Source: Lamellibrachia columna (taxonomy: Eukaryota; Annelida; Polychaeta; Sabellida; Siboglinidae). Taken from it: a DNA stretch of 64,000 bases. This document shows positions 35,454 to 47,584 of this stretch, in pieces (the first letter of the stretch is position 1; every line of letters starts with the position of its first letter). The position numbers were made by a program, and so were the translations under genes. Location: positions 51,795,785 to 51,859,784 of the forward strand of contig OY759262.1 in assembly GCA_963662155.1 (NCBI GenBank), written 5' to 3'. Below the pieces are notes generated by a model that worked only from the letters and a program-made list of their open reading frames with translations, was not told the origin of the DNA and searched no databases.

Positions 35454-35716
35454 AGTGGACACCCGGCTGGAAACTAACCGAAAAACAAGCCATAGCATAC
35501 TGCCATCATTTGCCTTATGGTAGAGTAAACCAAGAAGTTATAATGCGATCAGAGAACTGGTGGTACAGTACAAGGGGAGATTATATGGTCTTTCGTGTAA
35601 ATGGGGTTCTACAACAACTTCTCTGTGGTGGCGAAAATAACATAATTTATACGAAACAAGTGGTGCCGATTATTTTATTGATTTCCAAGAAACAACAGGA
35701 CTCGTAAACATTACAG
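35454..35716 (+). pseudogene. Exon B of the same gene, with a one-base frame lesion
   Basis: Acceptor atatatatcccttcag and donor ACAG|gtaaaa are both good, and both are phase 1 relative to coding-like sequence. The first part reads EWTPGWKLTEKQAIAYCHHL through VNGVLQQLLCGGENNIIY. The last part, in another frame, reads TSGADYFIDFQETTGLVNIT up to the donor. The exon is 263 nt where a 1-1 exon should be a multiple of three, so one base appears missing between about 35640 and 35668. Without a repair the frame stops at 35705-35707. It could be a pseudogene, an assembly error, or a terminal exon. Domain not recognised. Confidence 0.45.
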
Positions 35717-36079
35717 GTAAAATTAAACCCTGCTGATGCTTAATGTTGATACCTTGCTGATGCATAATGGCAGAAACCTGAGCTTGTTTGCTACAGGAAC
35801 ACACAAAGAGTAACTGTTGTTAAAGGTAATTTAATAAATGTATTGTGATAATAAAATACATGTATCGATGAGAAATAGCTGGTACAAACATGTTCATCGA
35901 GAAAAATATCATATATGTGTAAATTGATGAGATATAGCTTAATCACCAATACAAACTAGCTCATCGAGAAAAGCAATTATTAAATGACATGTAAAAGTAG
36001 CAAAGGTGGGGCGATCATTTATCCCACCAGGCCTCCAATACCCCCCAGGATAAAATATTCATATTTTCTTTAAATTTGT
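35717..36079. other. No gene seen
   Basis: Contains small direct repeats (ctgatgcttaatg / ctgatgcataatg; catcgagaaaa) but no further exon of the plus-strand gene. Confidence 0.35.
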
Positions 36080-36350
36080 GATATTTTCTTGAACTTTGTG
36101 GAAACCTATATAAAAACTTATCAAAACATAATCGTCTTCAAACATAAATTTTCCAAAGCGTAAACTCTATAAAGCATTAACTTCTCAAAACAAAAATGTT
36201 CAAAACATAAAATGTTGAAAACAAACAAAATTCAAAAAACTGTTCAATATAAACAATTTCCAAACAAACTTTTCAAAACATAAAATAAAAAAAAAAAATG
36301 TTCAAAGCATATTTTTTAAAACAACTTTTTCAAAACATAAAACGTAACAG
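36080..36350. repeat. Degenerate A-rich repeat (ttcaaaacataaa motif)
   Basis: The motif ttcaaaacataaa and close variants recur roughly every 15-25 bp. This is low-complexity sequence at the 5' edge of the LINE copy. Confidence 0.6.
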
Positions 36351-36369
36351 CGAATTAGCTTCAGGCTTA

Positions 36370-38165
36370 TGAAATACAATTAGAAAGCGAAGTAGATTAC
36401 GATGAAGCTGTTTGGTATAAAATAGTTTCAGGAAATTCAAAATAAACTATTGGATTAGTTTTCCGAAGTCCAAACATAAACGAATGTGATAACACAAAAA
36501 TACGAAATGCTATAAATGAAGTGAGTAAAGAGGGATGTATCATTTCCATTTACTAAATTTGAGGGCAATACATCAGAACATTTAGTGCAGTTATTTGTAA
36601 CTCCTGAAATGATAGCAAACAAAATTAAGAAGATGGATGATAATAAATCACCTGGAGTTGATGGGATACCACCAAAACTGCTTAAAGAAATTGTTGATCA
36701 AATTAGTACACCACTTGCAAACTGGTTTAACTTGTCACTAGAAGAAGGAATAGTTCCTTCATAATGGAAAGAAGCAAACATTACGCCGCTATTTAAGAAG
36801 GAATCGAGGAACAAGCCAGACAATTACAGACCAGTGAGTTTAACATAAGTTATACGTAAATTACTCGAAACATTAATTAGAGACCACATAGTGGAATTCC
36901 TTGTAAAACATAAGTTAATAAATACATCTCAACATGGGTTCCTAAAAGCAAGGTCATTTCTAACTAAGCTCATGTGTTTTTTTGAAGAAATTACAAAGTG
37001 GGTATATGACGGGTTAACAGTGGATGTTGTCTACTTAGATTTTCAGAAAACTTTCGATAAAGTGCCACATCAAAGATTGTTTCTTAAACTAAAAGCCCAA
37101 GGCATAGGTAATTATGTAATCAACTGGATAGAAAAGTGGCTTACACACAGAAAACAGAGAGAAATAGTTGATGGTGAGATTTCAAACTGGAAATCAGTTT
37201 TGAGTGGGATACCACAGGGATCAGTATAAGGCCCTATACTGTTTTTAATATATATAAATGATTTGGAAGATGACATGTCTAGCAAAGTATTCATATTTGC
37301 AGATGACACAAAAGTATTCAGAAAGGTTACTAATGATACATATAAACAAAGTTTACAGGATGATCTAGATAAATTAGTTAAATGGTCAGAAAAATGGCAA
37401 ATGTTATTCAGTTTTGGGAAGTGTAAATATATACACATAGGACATGGAAACATGGACGAAGAATATAAAATGGGGAATGTTGTACTAGGTAGAACCTCAC
37501 AAGGAAATGACTTAGAATTAACATTTATTGCTGACATGAAAGTTTCAGAGCAATGTGGGATTGCAGCTTCGAAAGGAAATCAAATTCTAGAGCTAATTAG
37601 GAGAACTTTAATGTATAAGGAGAAACAGCTAATTGTAACACTGTAGAAAGCAATAGTTAGACCACATTTGGAATATTGTATTCAAGCATGGAAGCAGTAT
37701 CGTAAAAAGACACAGACAATCTAGAAAGAAGAGCAACTAAAATTATTCTAGAATTTAGAGACCTTAGTTATGAAAGTCGCATATTACAATGCGGTTTGAC
37801 AACACTAGAGACCAGGAGACTAAGAGGAGACCAAATAGAAGTGTTTAAATAGTGAACGGTTATGAAGATGTTGACAGGAATATGTTCTTCAAACTTAAAG
37901 AAGGCAGTAAAACCAGATGACACAAAGTAGCATTAGTTAAAGAGCAGTGTAGGTTGGACATGAAAAAGTTATAAATGAATGGAACAAACAGCCAAATGAT
38001 TGTGTTAATGCTAGTAGTGTGAATATGTTTAAAAATAGAATTGATGCGAAATGCGTCAATGCGAAAATTGTTGGACTCTCGATAAGCCAATGGCTTCCTT
38101 GTCCACTTGCCATCTGGAACTTGTTGTTTGGGATGACAATCTTGTTAAATATTGTTAAATCCAAA
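36370..38165 (+). mobile_element. CR1/L2-like LINE (copy c), longest copy, inactivated
   Basis: Plus-strand relic. Positions 36440-36540 carry the endonuclease end (VFRSPNINECDNTKIRNAIN). After an internal deletion the reverse transcriptase follows: MDDNKSPGVDGIPPKLLKEI near 36635-36695, an in-frame stop after IVPS, NYRPVSLT near 36830, then a 112-codon open stretch (36891-37229) with VVYLDFQKTFDKVPHQRL, another stop after PQGSV, and IFADDTKVFRKV in 37263-37646. Further stops and frameshifts follow. The 3' end shares the tail with the other copies. It shows what the 5' part of the family looks like, which copies a and b lack. Confidence 0.92.
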
Positions 38166-38412
38166 TCAATGGCAGTAGAAAACACATTTTAATGTATTAC
38201 TGTTGAATTTGCAATACAAAAAATCGTACGGATGTTATTATCAACTGCATGCACAGAACACCTGGTTCAAATAATTTAGACATTTTCTTAGACAATGTTG
38301 AATGTATCTTATGTGATATAAAATCAATCAAAATAGTATTTGTGTGTCCTGACCTGAACATATATCTGCTAAAGCATGAAACTAATAACAACATAATAAT
38401 AACATTCTATAT

Positions 38413-38486
38413 CATTACTAACCTTTCTGAATACTTTTGTGTCATCTGCAAATGTATGTACTTTGCTAGATATCTCATCTTCCTAA
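38413..38486 (-). mobile_element. Small CR1/L2-like LINE fragment (copy e)
   Basis: About 75 bp matching the region around FADDTKVF (ttactaacctttctgaatac on the plus strand), with no other part of the element nearby. Confidence 0.7.
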
Positions 38487-38526
38487 ACAGCTGCAACAGG
38501 AATGCGATTCGATGTTAACTGAGCCG

Positions 38527-38532
38527 TTTATT
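38527..38532 (-). terminator. Possible AATAAA signal
   Basis: AATAAA on the minus strand about 120 bp downstream of the possible terminal exon at 38649-38715. Confidence 0.2.
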
Positions 38533-38648
38533 CTGCCAAGTACAACCATGTGGAGAAAGGCATAGCAACATGACAATCATCATAATATCTGCAGTATGCT
38601 TGTCCGTGCCACGTAAACTACAAGCAGTGATCCCTCCCTGTCGCAACG

Positions 38649-38715
38649 TCACACCCTGACAAGACTGGGACGCACTAGTTGTTCATCTACTGTTTCATCC
38701 ACGAGGGACATGTAC
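38649..38715 (-). CDS. Possible small terminal exon, unrecognised
   Basis: A good acceptor (ataaatgtatcttttcag) is followed by a 21-codon frame starting YMSLVDETVDEQLVRP and a TGA. Its brevity makes it weak. Confidence 0.18.
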
Positions 38716-38997
38716 CTGAAAAGATACATTTATTATTGGATATTGTATTCGCTAAGAAATTAATACGTTCGAAATATTGATCTACTGAACAAATGGGATA
38801 GCTGCAGCAGCAGCAACAGCATAATTACTATTTTTTCATAACAAAGGCATTATAATATAAAAAGGCATGAAATAATAAATCGAGCACCACGTACTCGTTG
38901 AAGCCGTTGTTAAAATAAAAGAACTGCTAAATTAAAGCAAATTCATAATGTGTAAATAGGGATATCGATAGCAAATGAGCCTCGAAAGTGCATATTT

Positions 38998-39000
<3 letters not shown>

Positions 39001-39081
<81 letters not shown>
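39001..39081. repeat. (ACATAT)n and (TA)n microsatellite
   Basis: Five ACATAT-type hexanucleotide units followed by about 50 bp of TA. Confidence 0.97.
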
Positions 39082-39085
<4 letters not shown>

Positions 39086-39689
39086 TATGCTTTAAAAATG
39101 TGTAACACATTAACCGTATCCATTCTTCATACTGGATTTCGAAAATGCCTTTAATTAATATAATTGTTAGTTGCGTCCATTCAAATTTGGGTAGATTAAG
39201 GCCAACTGGCCTATACACGATTGTAGTATTTTACTTTCATGCAAGCATACAGCATTCACTGCTATTTCCTGCAAAATATCCTAGATCAGGGGTTCCCAAA
39301 CTGTGGTCCGCGGCCCTCGGGTGGTCCGCGGGATGGTTTGAGGTGGTCCCAAGGGACAACGCAGTGTCCACCTTAATTGTGTATAAAACAATCATTTAAC
39401 CCATAGGGCCCCTCAAATTGAATTAAGCGTGTTTTGCGTTTCCCCGGGCAACTGAGACAGATTCTGAAAAGTTTGTAGTTTTTAAGCTATAGCTTCAAAA
39501 GTATTGATATCCTATAATTGCAAGTTAAGTTTGTTTTGAAGCAAATTGAATTATCTATGCAATGGTGTACATAAGCTTATTATATGTTGTCAATCTGAGT
39601 TGTGGAACTTCGGAAATAAATTTACTGATCAAATATTCACAGTGAATTTTGACATGATAGTCACATTTTATTGCAATAACATCACCAAA

Positions 39690-39850
39690 TGCAAGTTCCA
39701 CACAAAGAAATGTCTATCATGTGCACGGTACTGTTCAAAACATATATTTTTGTACAAATGCACAATGCATGTCCTGCATCCAAAGCATGCCTCAATCGCA
39801 CGGCCAAAAGGCCGCTTCACTCCGTTGGACAAACTAAGAGAAGCAGGCAC
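39690..39850 (-). pseudogene. piggyBac transposase C-terminal Cys-rich relic
   Basis: The minus-strand frame reads KRPFGRAIEACFGCRTCIVH then LYKNICFEQY. This matches the C-terminal zinc-binding end of the piggyBac copy at 44435 (GRSVETCFGCLTCNVHLC ... CF). It is isolated from the rest of a transposase. Confidence 0.65.
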
Positions 39851-40310
39851 ACCCATCCCATTGAAGCCAGCAATCTGTCAGTTTTTGTTCATTAACATTA
39901 TTGGACAAACTATGCTAAGAGAAGCAGGTACACCCATCCCATTGAATCCAACAATCTGTAAGTTTTTGTTCATTAACATTATTGGACAAACTATGCTAAG
40001 AGAAGCAGGCACACCCATCCCATTGAAGCCAGCAATCTGTAAGTTTTTGTTCATTAACATTATTGGACAAACTATGCTAAGAGAAGCAGGCACACCCATC
40101 CCATTGAATCCAACAATCTGTAAGTTTTTGTTCATTAACATTATTGGACAAACTATGCTAAGAGAAGCAGGCACACCCATCCCATTGAAGCCAGCAATCT
40201 GTAAGTTTTTGTTCATTAACATTATTGGACAAACTATGCTAAGAGAAGCAGGCACACCCATCCCATTGAAGCCAGCAATCTGTAAGTTTTTTTCATTAAC
40301 ATTATTGATA
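39827..40310. repeat. 81-bp minisatellite, about six copies, alternating variants
   Basis: Units contain gcacacccatcccattgaa and ttcattaacattattggaca. Two variants, aagccagcaatctg and aatccaacaatctg, mostly alternate, suggesting a 162-bp dimer. Because 81 is divisible by three, frames stay open on both strands (plus unit REAGTPIPLKPAICKFLFIN; minus unit NLQIAGFNGMGVPASLSIVC). Confidence 0.93.
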
Positions 40311-40555
40311 ATAAGCTGGGTGTGCATTTGTACTTTTGACTGAACACCCATATCTCATTCTCAAATGTTTAACGCTGTAGGACTGATTGGAGTATTGTGC
40401 AAAACATACGTGGGTGCCATCATTGTAGTTTTAATATATTTTGATAAAAAACCACATCTTCAGTTGTATCGATAATGTTTTGTAAATAAAGTGGGCCTCA
40501 GTGGCTTTAGCAGCCACATGGGTGGGCATCAGGGAATCAAGTTTTGGAACGCTTG

Positions 40556-42302
40556 CTCTAGACAGCTTCAAACATCTAGTCCTAATGTACATTTCTTTCA
40601 GAGTGTTAAGACAAACGTAGGAGGTAGATATTTCTCTTTTACTTGTTCACTCACTCCCTGTTAGCGATACGTCGGCAGGATATATAATATATGTGATTGA
40701 TTGGTCATACTCGTATTGCTTTCGTATAAACCTGAGGGTAGCCGTATTGGCCCGATGCCAATACGGCTGTATGTGTGATAAATTCACTTCCTCGCCAACC
40801 GACGACGACTTGTTAACTAACAATCGGTTTTGGATTTTAAACCGGGAAGTTGCCTCCATGTTTGCTTGTTGCTCCAGCTCCAGTATCCTGTTCAGGAGAC
40901 CATCAATGTCTCAGTCACTGGCAAGCGCCATGATAAACTGAAATGTTCAAAATATATGGCCACGCGCGTGATGCGTTTGCCGCTGACTATAAATTCCCGC
41001 GACCTGTTTTGTCGTGCGTCGAAACTAACGCGTGTCTGTGCAAACGCTTGATGGCGTTTGACGCCATAACCGAACGTTCTTGGTGGACTCGGCCAATACG
41101 GATGAACTCGCCACAATACGGGATGAACTCGCCTTAATACTGGTTGAACTCGGCCAATACGGAATCTGACTATGCGTCATGCAGCAATATGGGCGGGAAA
41201 GCGACGATGTCATTAATCGGCCGTTTACGTCGTTTTCGGACAATGACTTACATAGCCAATTAATAATATATAATATAACATGTCGTCGTCAACTAGAAAC
41301 CACCTGTTTAAACTTGCTTATCTTCCATAGCTCCTCACTTTAGCGATCCAATCTCTTCAATGCTCCTTACCGATTAGTACCTGCGTAACCATTTTGCATT
41401 GGTGCGCTGCTGAGCTTAGCGTTCCAGAGGATATTAGCGCTGTTGATATATAACTATTATGCTGTATTGTATTGTATTGTATTGTATTGTACTGTGTTAT
41501 AATGCATCGAACATTAAACTAATACAATTCCAGAGGACCGGGGATCGAGTCGTATCGCTGTCGTTTCGAAACATGGCCAGTTTCTTTCACTCCACGTTGT
41601 TTATATTCGCTCATATATATAAAAGTAAAGTTGGTGTTCAAATGAACAGGTATACTGGGAGGTTCAGTGCAAAGCACTTTGCACAGTCCCGATGATCGGA
41701 TACAACGCTATGTAAGAACATACCTGTACTGGATTAAACTGGATTCATGCACATGTAATGAGCTCCGACGGCGCAACATTTCTTTTTCCCGGGACATTCC
41801 GAGTCGCTGCCACAGCGTGGACCAAACTCTCTGTACTGTGGACATTGTCCAGGCTTTACTACAACACCATACATTGATATTATTTTCTACTCGTAAAATG
41901 AATTTATATATGGATAGGATGTCCAATGCTCATGATTAGCTCGAAATGAAACATATACCAAAGTATACACAATATACTGCAACAACAAAGACGTGTAGAA
42001 GCAATAAACGACAAATAATCGATATCCAAAAGTTTTTATTTATAAAGGCGTCATTAGTATAAAGTACTAAATAATTTACTCGTTCATCACATTACCTTTG
42101 ACGCACTTGGCTCTTGGAGGACACCCCATGCCCGAGCCATAGTAAAAAAAATGATGTGCCTAGATAACATCAGACCGGAAAGAGCAGCATATTTACGACG
42201 GACATATCTAAGATTAGTAGTGGCAAAACGATTGTTTAAAATGTATGTGGTCCAGGATTAATTGAGACAATATAAAAAAAAAGAAAACAACTGGAGTTTT
42301 CG
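40556..42302. other. No gene; short hairpin and small repeats
   Basis: A hairpin agccgtattgg / ccaatacggct lies at 40740-40768. Its ccaatacgg arm recurs at 41093-41162 within a degenerate gaactcgcc-aatacgg repeat. A (TTGTA)n run lies at 41463-41487. No exon was supported. Confidence 0.45.
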
Positions 42303-42777
42303 AAAATGTGTTGTAAATATCATCTGCAAGATAATATAATTGAACCTTAGACAATGTTGGCAAAGATAATAAACAATTGATCAGCACGAAGAGAAACATA
42401 CATATATTGCGCTCAGTGACAATGAAGGTTTAGAAAGAGTAAAACAATAAAAGGTAGAATATGATGTTGCTAAGGCAGCTCCAGGGAAATGTATTTAGTT
42501 AGAAATGTTGACCAGGGCCGACTCCGATCTCTAAATTAAATTAAATGTGTTGTAAATATCATCTGCAAGATAATATAATTGAACCTTAGACAATGTTGGC
42601 AAAGATAATAAACAATTGATCAGCACGAAGAGAAACATACATATATTGCGCTCAGAGACAATGAAGGTTTAGAAAGAGTAAAACAATAAAAGGTAGAATA
42701 TGATGTTGCTAAGGCAGCTCCAGGGAAATGTATTTATTTAGAAATGTTGACCAGGGCCGACTCCGATCTCTAAATTA
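42303..42777. repeat. Recent tandem duplication of about 235 bp
   Basis: Copy 1 at about 42303-42538 and copy 2 at about 42543-42777 start with atgtgttgtaaatatcatct and end with ccgactccgatctctaaatta. Only about two differences were seen (cagtgac/cagagac; tttagtt/tttattt). Confidence 0.93.
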
Positions 42778-42905
42778 TCACTCCTAGGCCTACTAGTTGG
42801 AATAACTATCCCTAGTATTAACATAGCCTAGCCCTAAGACTAGAATGTAGATGCAGACGACAAATTGGGCAAAAACAGCAATAAACTATTAATTAATATA
42901 GTGTT

Positions 42906-42966
<61 letters not shown>

Positions 42967-43530
42967 CTATATTTGCATGATCGCCCGCTGAATAACCATA
43001 GTATTGCAATGTATAAACAATTATAATAAAGGACATACCATTACAACATGTTTCATTAAAAAGAAACCAAAACAAACGAACACTATTTCTATGAAATTAA
43101 GCACGTGTCTAAAATCCGGGTCAACCTCATTTTCGCCAATTGTCGCAGCAACCGTGCATATTGCATAACCATATGTGTAAAATGGAAATGCGTTGTGTAA
43201 AAACAATTTTTTTCAACCGAATGATCGAGTGTGTGAGCTCAAAGTATAATCTGCACATTCGAGAATAGGAATATGCGAAACAAAATGTGCTTTTACCCAC
43301 ACAATGTTTAATAATGTACATATTCCAAAAAAAAAACTGTGGATGGTTTATATACATATTTTATTTTTATACTGGCAAAAAGTTGCGAAAATAATTGGGT
43401 CAGGGTATTAGGTAAGTGTAAAAAAATCGAATACAGCTTAGCTAAATATAAAGTAATAACTTTACTACGGTGTTCAACGAGTTATTGGTGTACATCTTAC
43501 GACAGCCTTTAACCAGTATGAAATTAAACA
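42778..43530. other. (GA)n tract, no gene
   Basis: A (GA)n microsatellite of about 55 bp lies at 42907-42962. No exon was recognised. Confidence 0.6.
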
Positions 43531-43534
43531 CACG

Positions 43535-43665
43535 TTATGACACGCGCGGTACATCCGCTTGTAAAACTGTTATTTTCCGGACCTGCGGATCGATAGTTTA
43601 ACCGGTGATGTCTCCAACACGAACGAAACGTGCTGATGACATCAAACAAGCACCAAAGGTATAGT
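43535..43665. repeat. Dispersed repeat fragment (copy 1)
   Basis: Shares gatgtctccaacacgaacga and gacatcaaacaagcaccaaa with the unit ending at 47835. It lacks the left half (tcctcccctttgtacgaata) present in the other copies. Confidence 0.7.
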
Positions 43666-44336
<671 letters not shown>

Positions 44337-44434
44337 GAGCTATATATATCTACAGAGCAAACAATAATATATTTAAGAATATTATAATTTGTCTTGACCA
44401 CTAGGCAGACAAACTGTCAACACAACACCATCAC

Positions 44435-44912
44435 CTATGCATGATGGTCCATGAAGCATGTGCCCTCCTTGCAAAGGTGCACATTGCAAGTCAGGCACCC
44501 AAAACAAGTTTCAACAGATCGACCTGATGTTGTCTTCCGGCCTAGCCTACGGCAGGACTGGCACACTCGTTTGCGGCCATCAAGACGAACCAGTGAGTGC
44601 CCTGCCACTGCATTTTCCTCCACTGTATAGAGGGCTTCTGGCTGCTGCAATAGTGGTGCCACACGTCGATTCCGTGTGGCGATGGTGTTGTCGCAGAGAT
44701 TTTGTACGAGCTCTGCCTTGAAAAACTTCAGCCCGTATAGTCGTCTGTTTGCTGGCAATGGCCGGTTGCTTGCCATCCACAGGATGTAGGCGTTCACGAC
44801 AGCGATGTTCAAGATGCCCCAGAACAGGTACTTCCACCATCGCCGCCCCGAACGCCCAATCGGGAAGTATGAGCGCAGCTGGTCCAGCCGATCAACACGG
44901 TACCATTTTATT
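44435..44912 (-). pseudogene. piggyBac transposase C-terminal part
   Basis: Reads KWYRVDRLDQLRSYFPIG then RRWWKYLFWGILNIAVVNAY, the conserved region around the third catalytic Asp (VDxLDQ) and the following helix. It ends in a Cys/His-rich zinc-binding domain (CQSCRRLGRK ... CFGCLTCNVHLC ... CFMDHH) and a stop at 44435. It is out of frame with the N-terminal part by the deletion junction. Confidence 0.88.
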
Positions 44913-45708
44913 CGATCATCGCCTCATCCACGCTGAGGTTCTGTGACGGACAGAAGACTTGGCTGAAGCGGTCATTGCAACGTGTGATGAACGGCCTCAC
45001 TTTTGTCAGCTTGTCACCAGCATCCTCCTCGTTGGGCAGAGAGCAATGCAGGTACTGGCATAGCTTCTCATACCGTCTCTTGGGCATCACGCTGGAGACG
45101 TACGGATCTTGGAGTACAGGATTTTTACTCCAGTAATCACTGTACTCTGACATCACCTTCATACCCATCGCAATGTTAATCCCAACATAGGCTTTTATTT
45201 CTTCAGCAGAAGTGGCGTGCCGGTGTGGGTCAGCAGTGATGTACGGCTTGTCCGGGTCTGGTTGGGCAGTAGGGGACTTGGCAACAGCATTCAGGTTTGA
45301 AGCTGCAGCCACACTCACAAAGAAGTCATCTCCAAGAACCTGTAGGAGGAAGCCAAGTGGGGACGTAGTCGCAGGGAGCATCTCTGTTGGCCCACTAGTC
45401 AGGGTGAACGGTCGTACAATGGGCGGCGCAACATCTTCAGTCTTCTGCCAGCCCTCCGTTATCTCGTTTGTGTCAACAGGTGGCATAAACCGGCCTCGTC
45501 CTCGCCCACGACCCCGACCTCGTCCACGGCCTCGTCCCCGGCCTCGTCCACGGCCCCGTGCTGGAGTGGGTGCTGGTGCTGGTACTGGAACGGGCACAGA
45601 AACGGCAGCTTGCATGCTGCCTTCATCATCATCACTGTTGTCTGTGTGTACGGCAGTTGTACTAAGATCGAGACTCTCTTGAACAGACAATTCATAATCA
45701 CTTGTCTC
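44908..45708 (-). CDS. piggyBac transposase N-terminal and first catalytic part (exon 2)
   Basis: Begins at acceptor cttgttatttcag in phase 0. Order: acidic linker (DYELSVQESLDL, NSDDDEG), a Pro-Val/Pro-Ala stretch, an Arg-Gly repeat (nearly 20 residues of RG), then the piggyBac domain with AYVGINIAMGMKVMSEYSDY, LHCSLPNEEDAGDK, VRPFITRC and SVDEAMIE. The Asp of SVDEAM is the first catalytic Asp of the family (D268 in insect piggyBac). A stop follows at 44910-44908, where about 200 residues holding the second Asp should be. Confidence 0.9.
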   Translation of the reverse strand, partial: ETSDYELSVQESLDLSTTAVHTDNSDDDEGSMQAAVSVPVPVPAPAPTPARGRGRGRGRGRGRGRGRGRGRGRFMPPVDTNEITEGWQKTEDVAPPIVRPFTLTSGPTEMLPATTSPLGFLLQVLGDDFFVSVAAASNLNAVAKSPTAQPDPDKPYITADPHRHATSAEEIKAYVGINIAMGMKVMSEYSDYWSKNPVLQDPYVSSVMPKRRYEKLCQYLHCSLPNEEDAGDKLTKVRPFITRCNDRFSQVFCPSQNLSVDEAMIE

Positions 45709-46216
45709 CTGAAATAACAAGAGGCAAGATATTACCTGGTACTATTTTTTTTTTACAAATGCACAATGCATGTGACTTTTTATCACCTAAATAAAATACA
45801 TTTATTAGTCCAGTAAAATTAGGAAAGTTTTATTACTTATAAGTAAAAATGCAAAGTGGTTGAGAAGGGAGATAAATGAGATCATTATAAAGCCATGGGC
45901 TTAGCCAGCGCCTAAGCCAAGGCTAAGCTGCGACTGTCTTTGAGTTTGTTTACATTTTGACAAACTACTAATTTTTTAATTGGCGCGGCTAATGGTAATA
46001 TATACCACAAAAAGGCTAAGTATATTGGAAACAACGTTGGTGTAAATTACCGTCCCATTATTCTTACTGACAAAGACGTGTAAGTTAGGGGAGTAACTCC
46101 TTCGAATTTCTGACAGCTGGGCCCTGCCCTCAGCGAGGTCAAGACAATTGGCTTCGAACGGAATGTCAGCGTCCGACTGAACCATTTTGACAGGCGTAAA
46201 CATTGGTCATTCTTAC

Positions 46217-46309
46217 CTCTAGCTCGATGTCAGAAGGCGAATATAACGCATCCACCATCTCCAGAACTTCTTCGGCAGTAAAGCGCCGATACTTCCGCGC
46301 AGACGCCAT
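46217..46309 (-). CDS. piggyBac transposase exon 1
   Basis: ATG at 46309-46307 is followed by 31 codons (MASARKYRRFTAEEVLEMVD then ALYSPSDIELE) and a consensus donor GAG|gtaaga in phase 0. This joins in frame to 45708. An RRFTAEEVL-type acidic N-terminus is common in piggyBac-derived proteins. Confidence 0.72.
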
Positions 46310-46544
46310 TTTTAAAGTCACACACAGAAGTAAACAAAGCACTTTTAAAACTCGTAATACTCAAAAACTTTGATTAGAAACGGATGTTTATACTACCCAC
46401 AATTCATAGCTATGACATCGATGTCTACGTTGTAGAACTATCGTAACTATCCAGTAGATAGCGCCACTTGTACACACAAATATGTACACGGCGTGAGGAG
46501 AAAATGAGCGGGCGGTCCAGGGAGGTTGAGTGCTAATGGGTTAA

Positions 46545-47185
46545 ACTGTTGATTGAAACTATGTCCTCTATACGACTAGTAAACAAAACTGATAAATACT
46601 TAAAAAAATAAACAATGATAAGATTCGAAAAAAAATATTTAAGTGTTACACAAGTAAATAACGTGTTGTAAATTTGTTGCAGACAATTTAGTTCGGAACT
46701 CGTGTGATTTTAAGATAGTAAACCCAGTTGTTTTGCTTGGCAACTGTGTGGCCGATGTATCTATTACTATATCAGAAATGTGTGCACAGAAGCACTCAAC
46801 TTGATTTGCCTTTCTATAGAGACCATCAATAAATTAACATTTCTGCCAAGTTTTACTGAAGTGATATCATTCCTTGAGGGTTAAATATTAAATAAATATT
46901 GTCGAAATTAAGACGTTTTTCCATGACTTAATACATTACGGAACATAATTAATTTTACAACTTTCTTATGCATATCTTACATATTTTGCTTTGTATAAAT
47001 ATAATATTAATATATCAAATCAAAATATTCCTGCAAGTAGTTTTTTATTAGTAAGTAATAACTCGCTTACTCAAATGCTTACACATCGGCCCCGCGGAAT
47101 TACAACGTAAACAAATATATGTGCCCATATAAAAGAAGACGAATTTGCTTCGAATGACATGGTTGTACTTTTGCTTGTGCATATG
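46545..47185. other. No gene seen
   Basis: AT-rich sequence right of the piggyBac terminus. Confidence 0.4.
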
Positions 47186-47490
<305 letters not shown>

Positions 47491-47584
47491 TCACCACGCG
47501 GCAGTTCACCACGCGGCGCTGCGAAGCACAACGGTGGTCATATATCACATGCGACTAAATTTTTTTTATTCAGTGAGCGGGTCT

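Larger units (their letters stand above)
39287..40555. mobile_element. hAT-like non-autonomous DNA element
   Basis: The left end caggggttcccaaact and the right end agttttggaacgcttg are inverted matches (about 12 of 16 positions), and the CAGGGGTTC start is typical of hAT terminal repeats. The flanking 8-mers tcctagat and ctctagac share the CTAGA core expected of an hAT target duplication but are not identical. The left 80 bp also carry a ggtccgcgg repeat. Inside are a piggyBac-like C-terminal relic and an 81-bp minisatellite; no hAT transposase is present. Confidence 0.6.
44435..46544 (-). mobile_element. piggyBac-like element with internal deletion of the catalytic core
   Basis: Minus-strand gene-like structure: exon 1 (46217-46309), intron, exon 2 (from 45708), then a deletion junction near 44905-44915 and the C-terminus (to 44435). 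The right edge reads, on the minus strand, TTAACCCATTAGCACTCAAC (46544 inward), a TTAA-type piggyBac terminus. The matching left end was not found next to 44435; the nearest candidate, TTAACCCATAGGG, is at 39396. It is non-autonomous because the middle of the transposase is missing. Confidence 0.85.

Noticed and set aside
39546..40351. 265-codon plus ORF and 157-codon minus ORF
   Set aside because: Mostly the 81-bp minisatellite, whose length keeps frames open on both strands; the plus ORF also runs antisense to the piggyBac relic.
45212..45682. 156-codon plus-strand ORF with an Arg-Pro repeat
   Set aside because: Antisense shadow of the piggyBac exon 2 and its Arg-Gly repeat.
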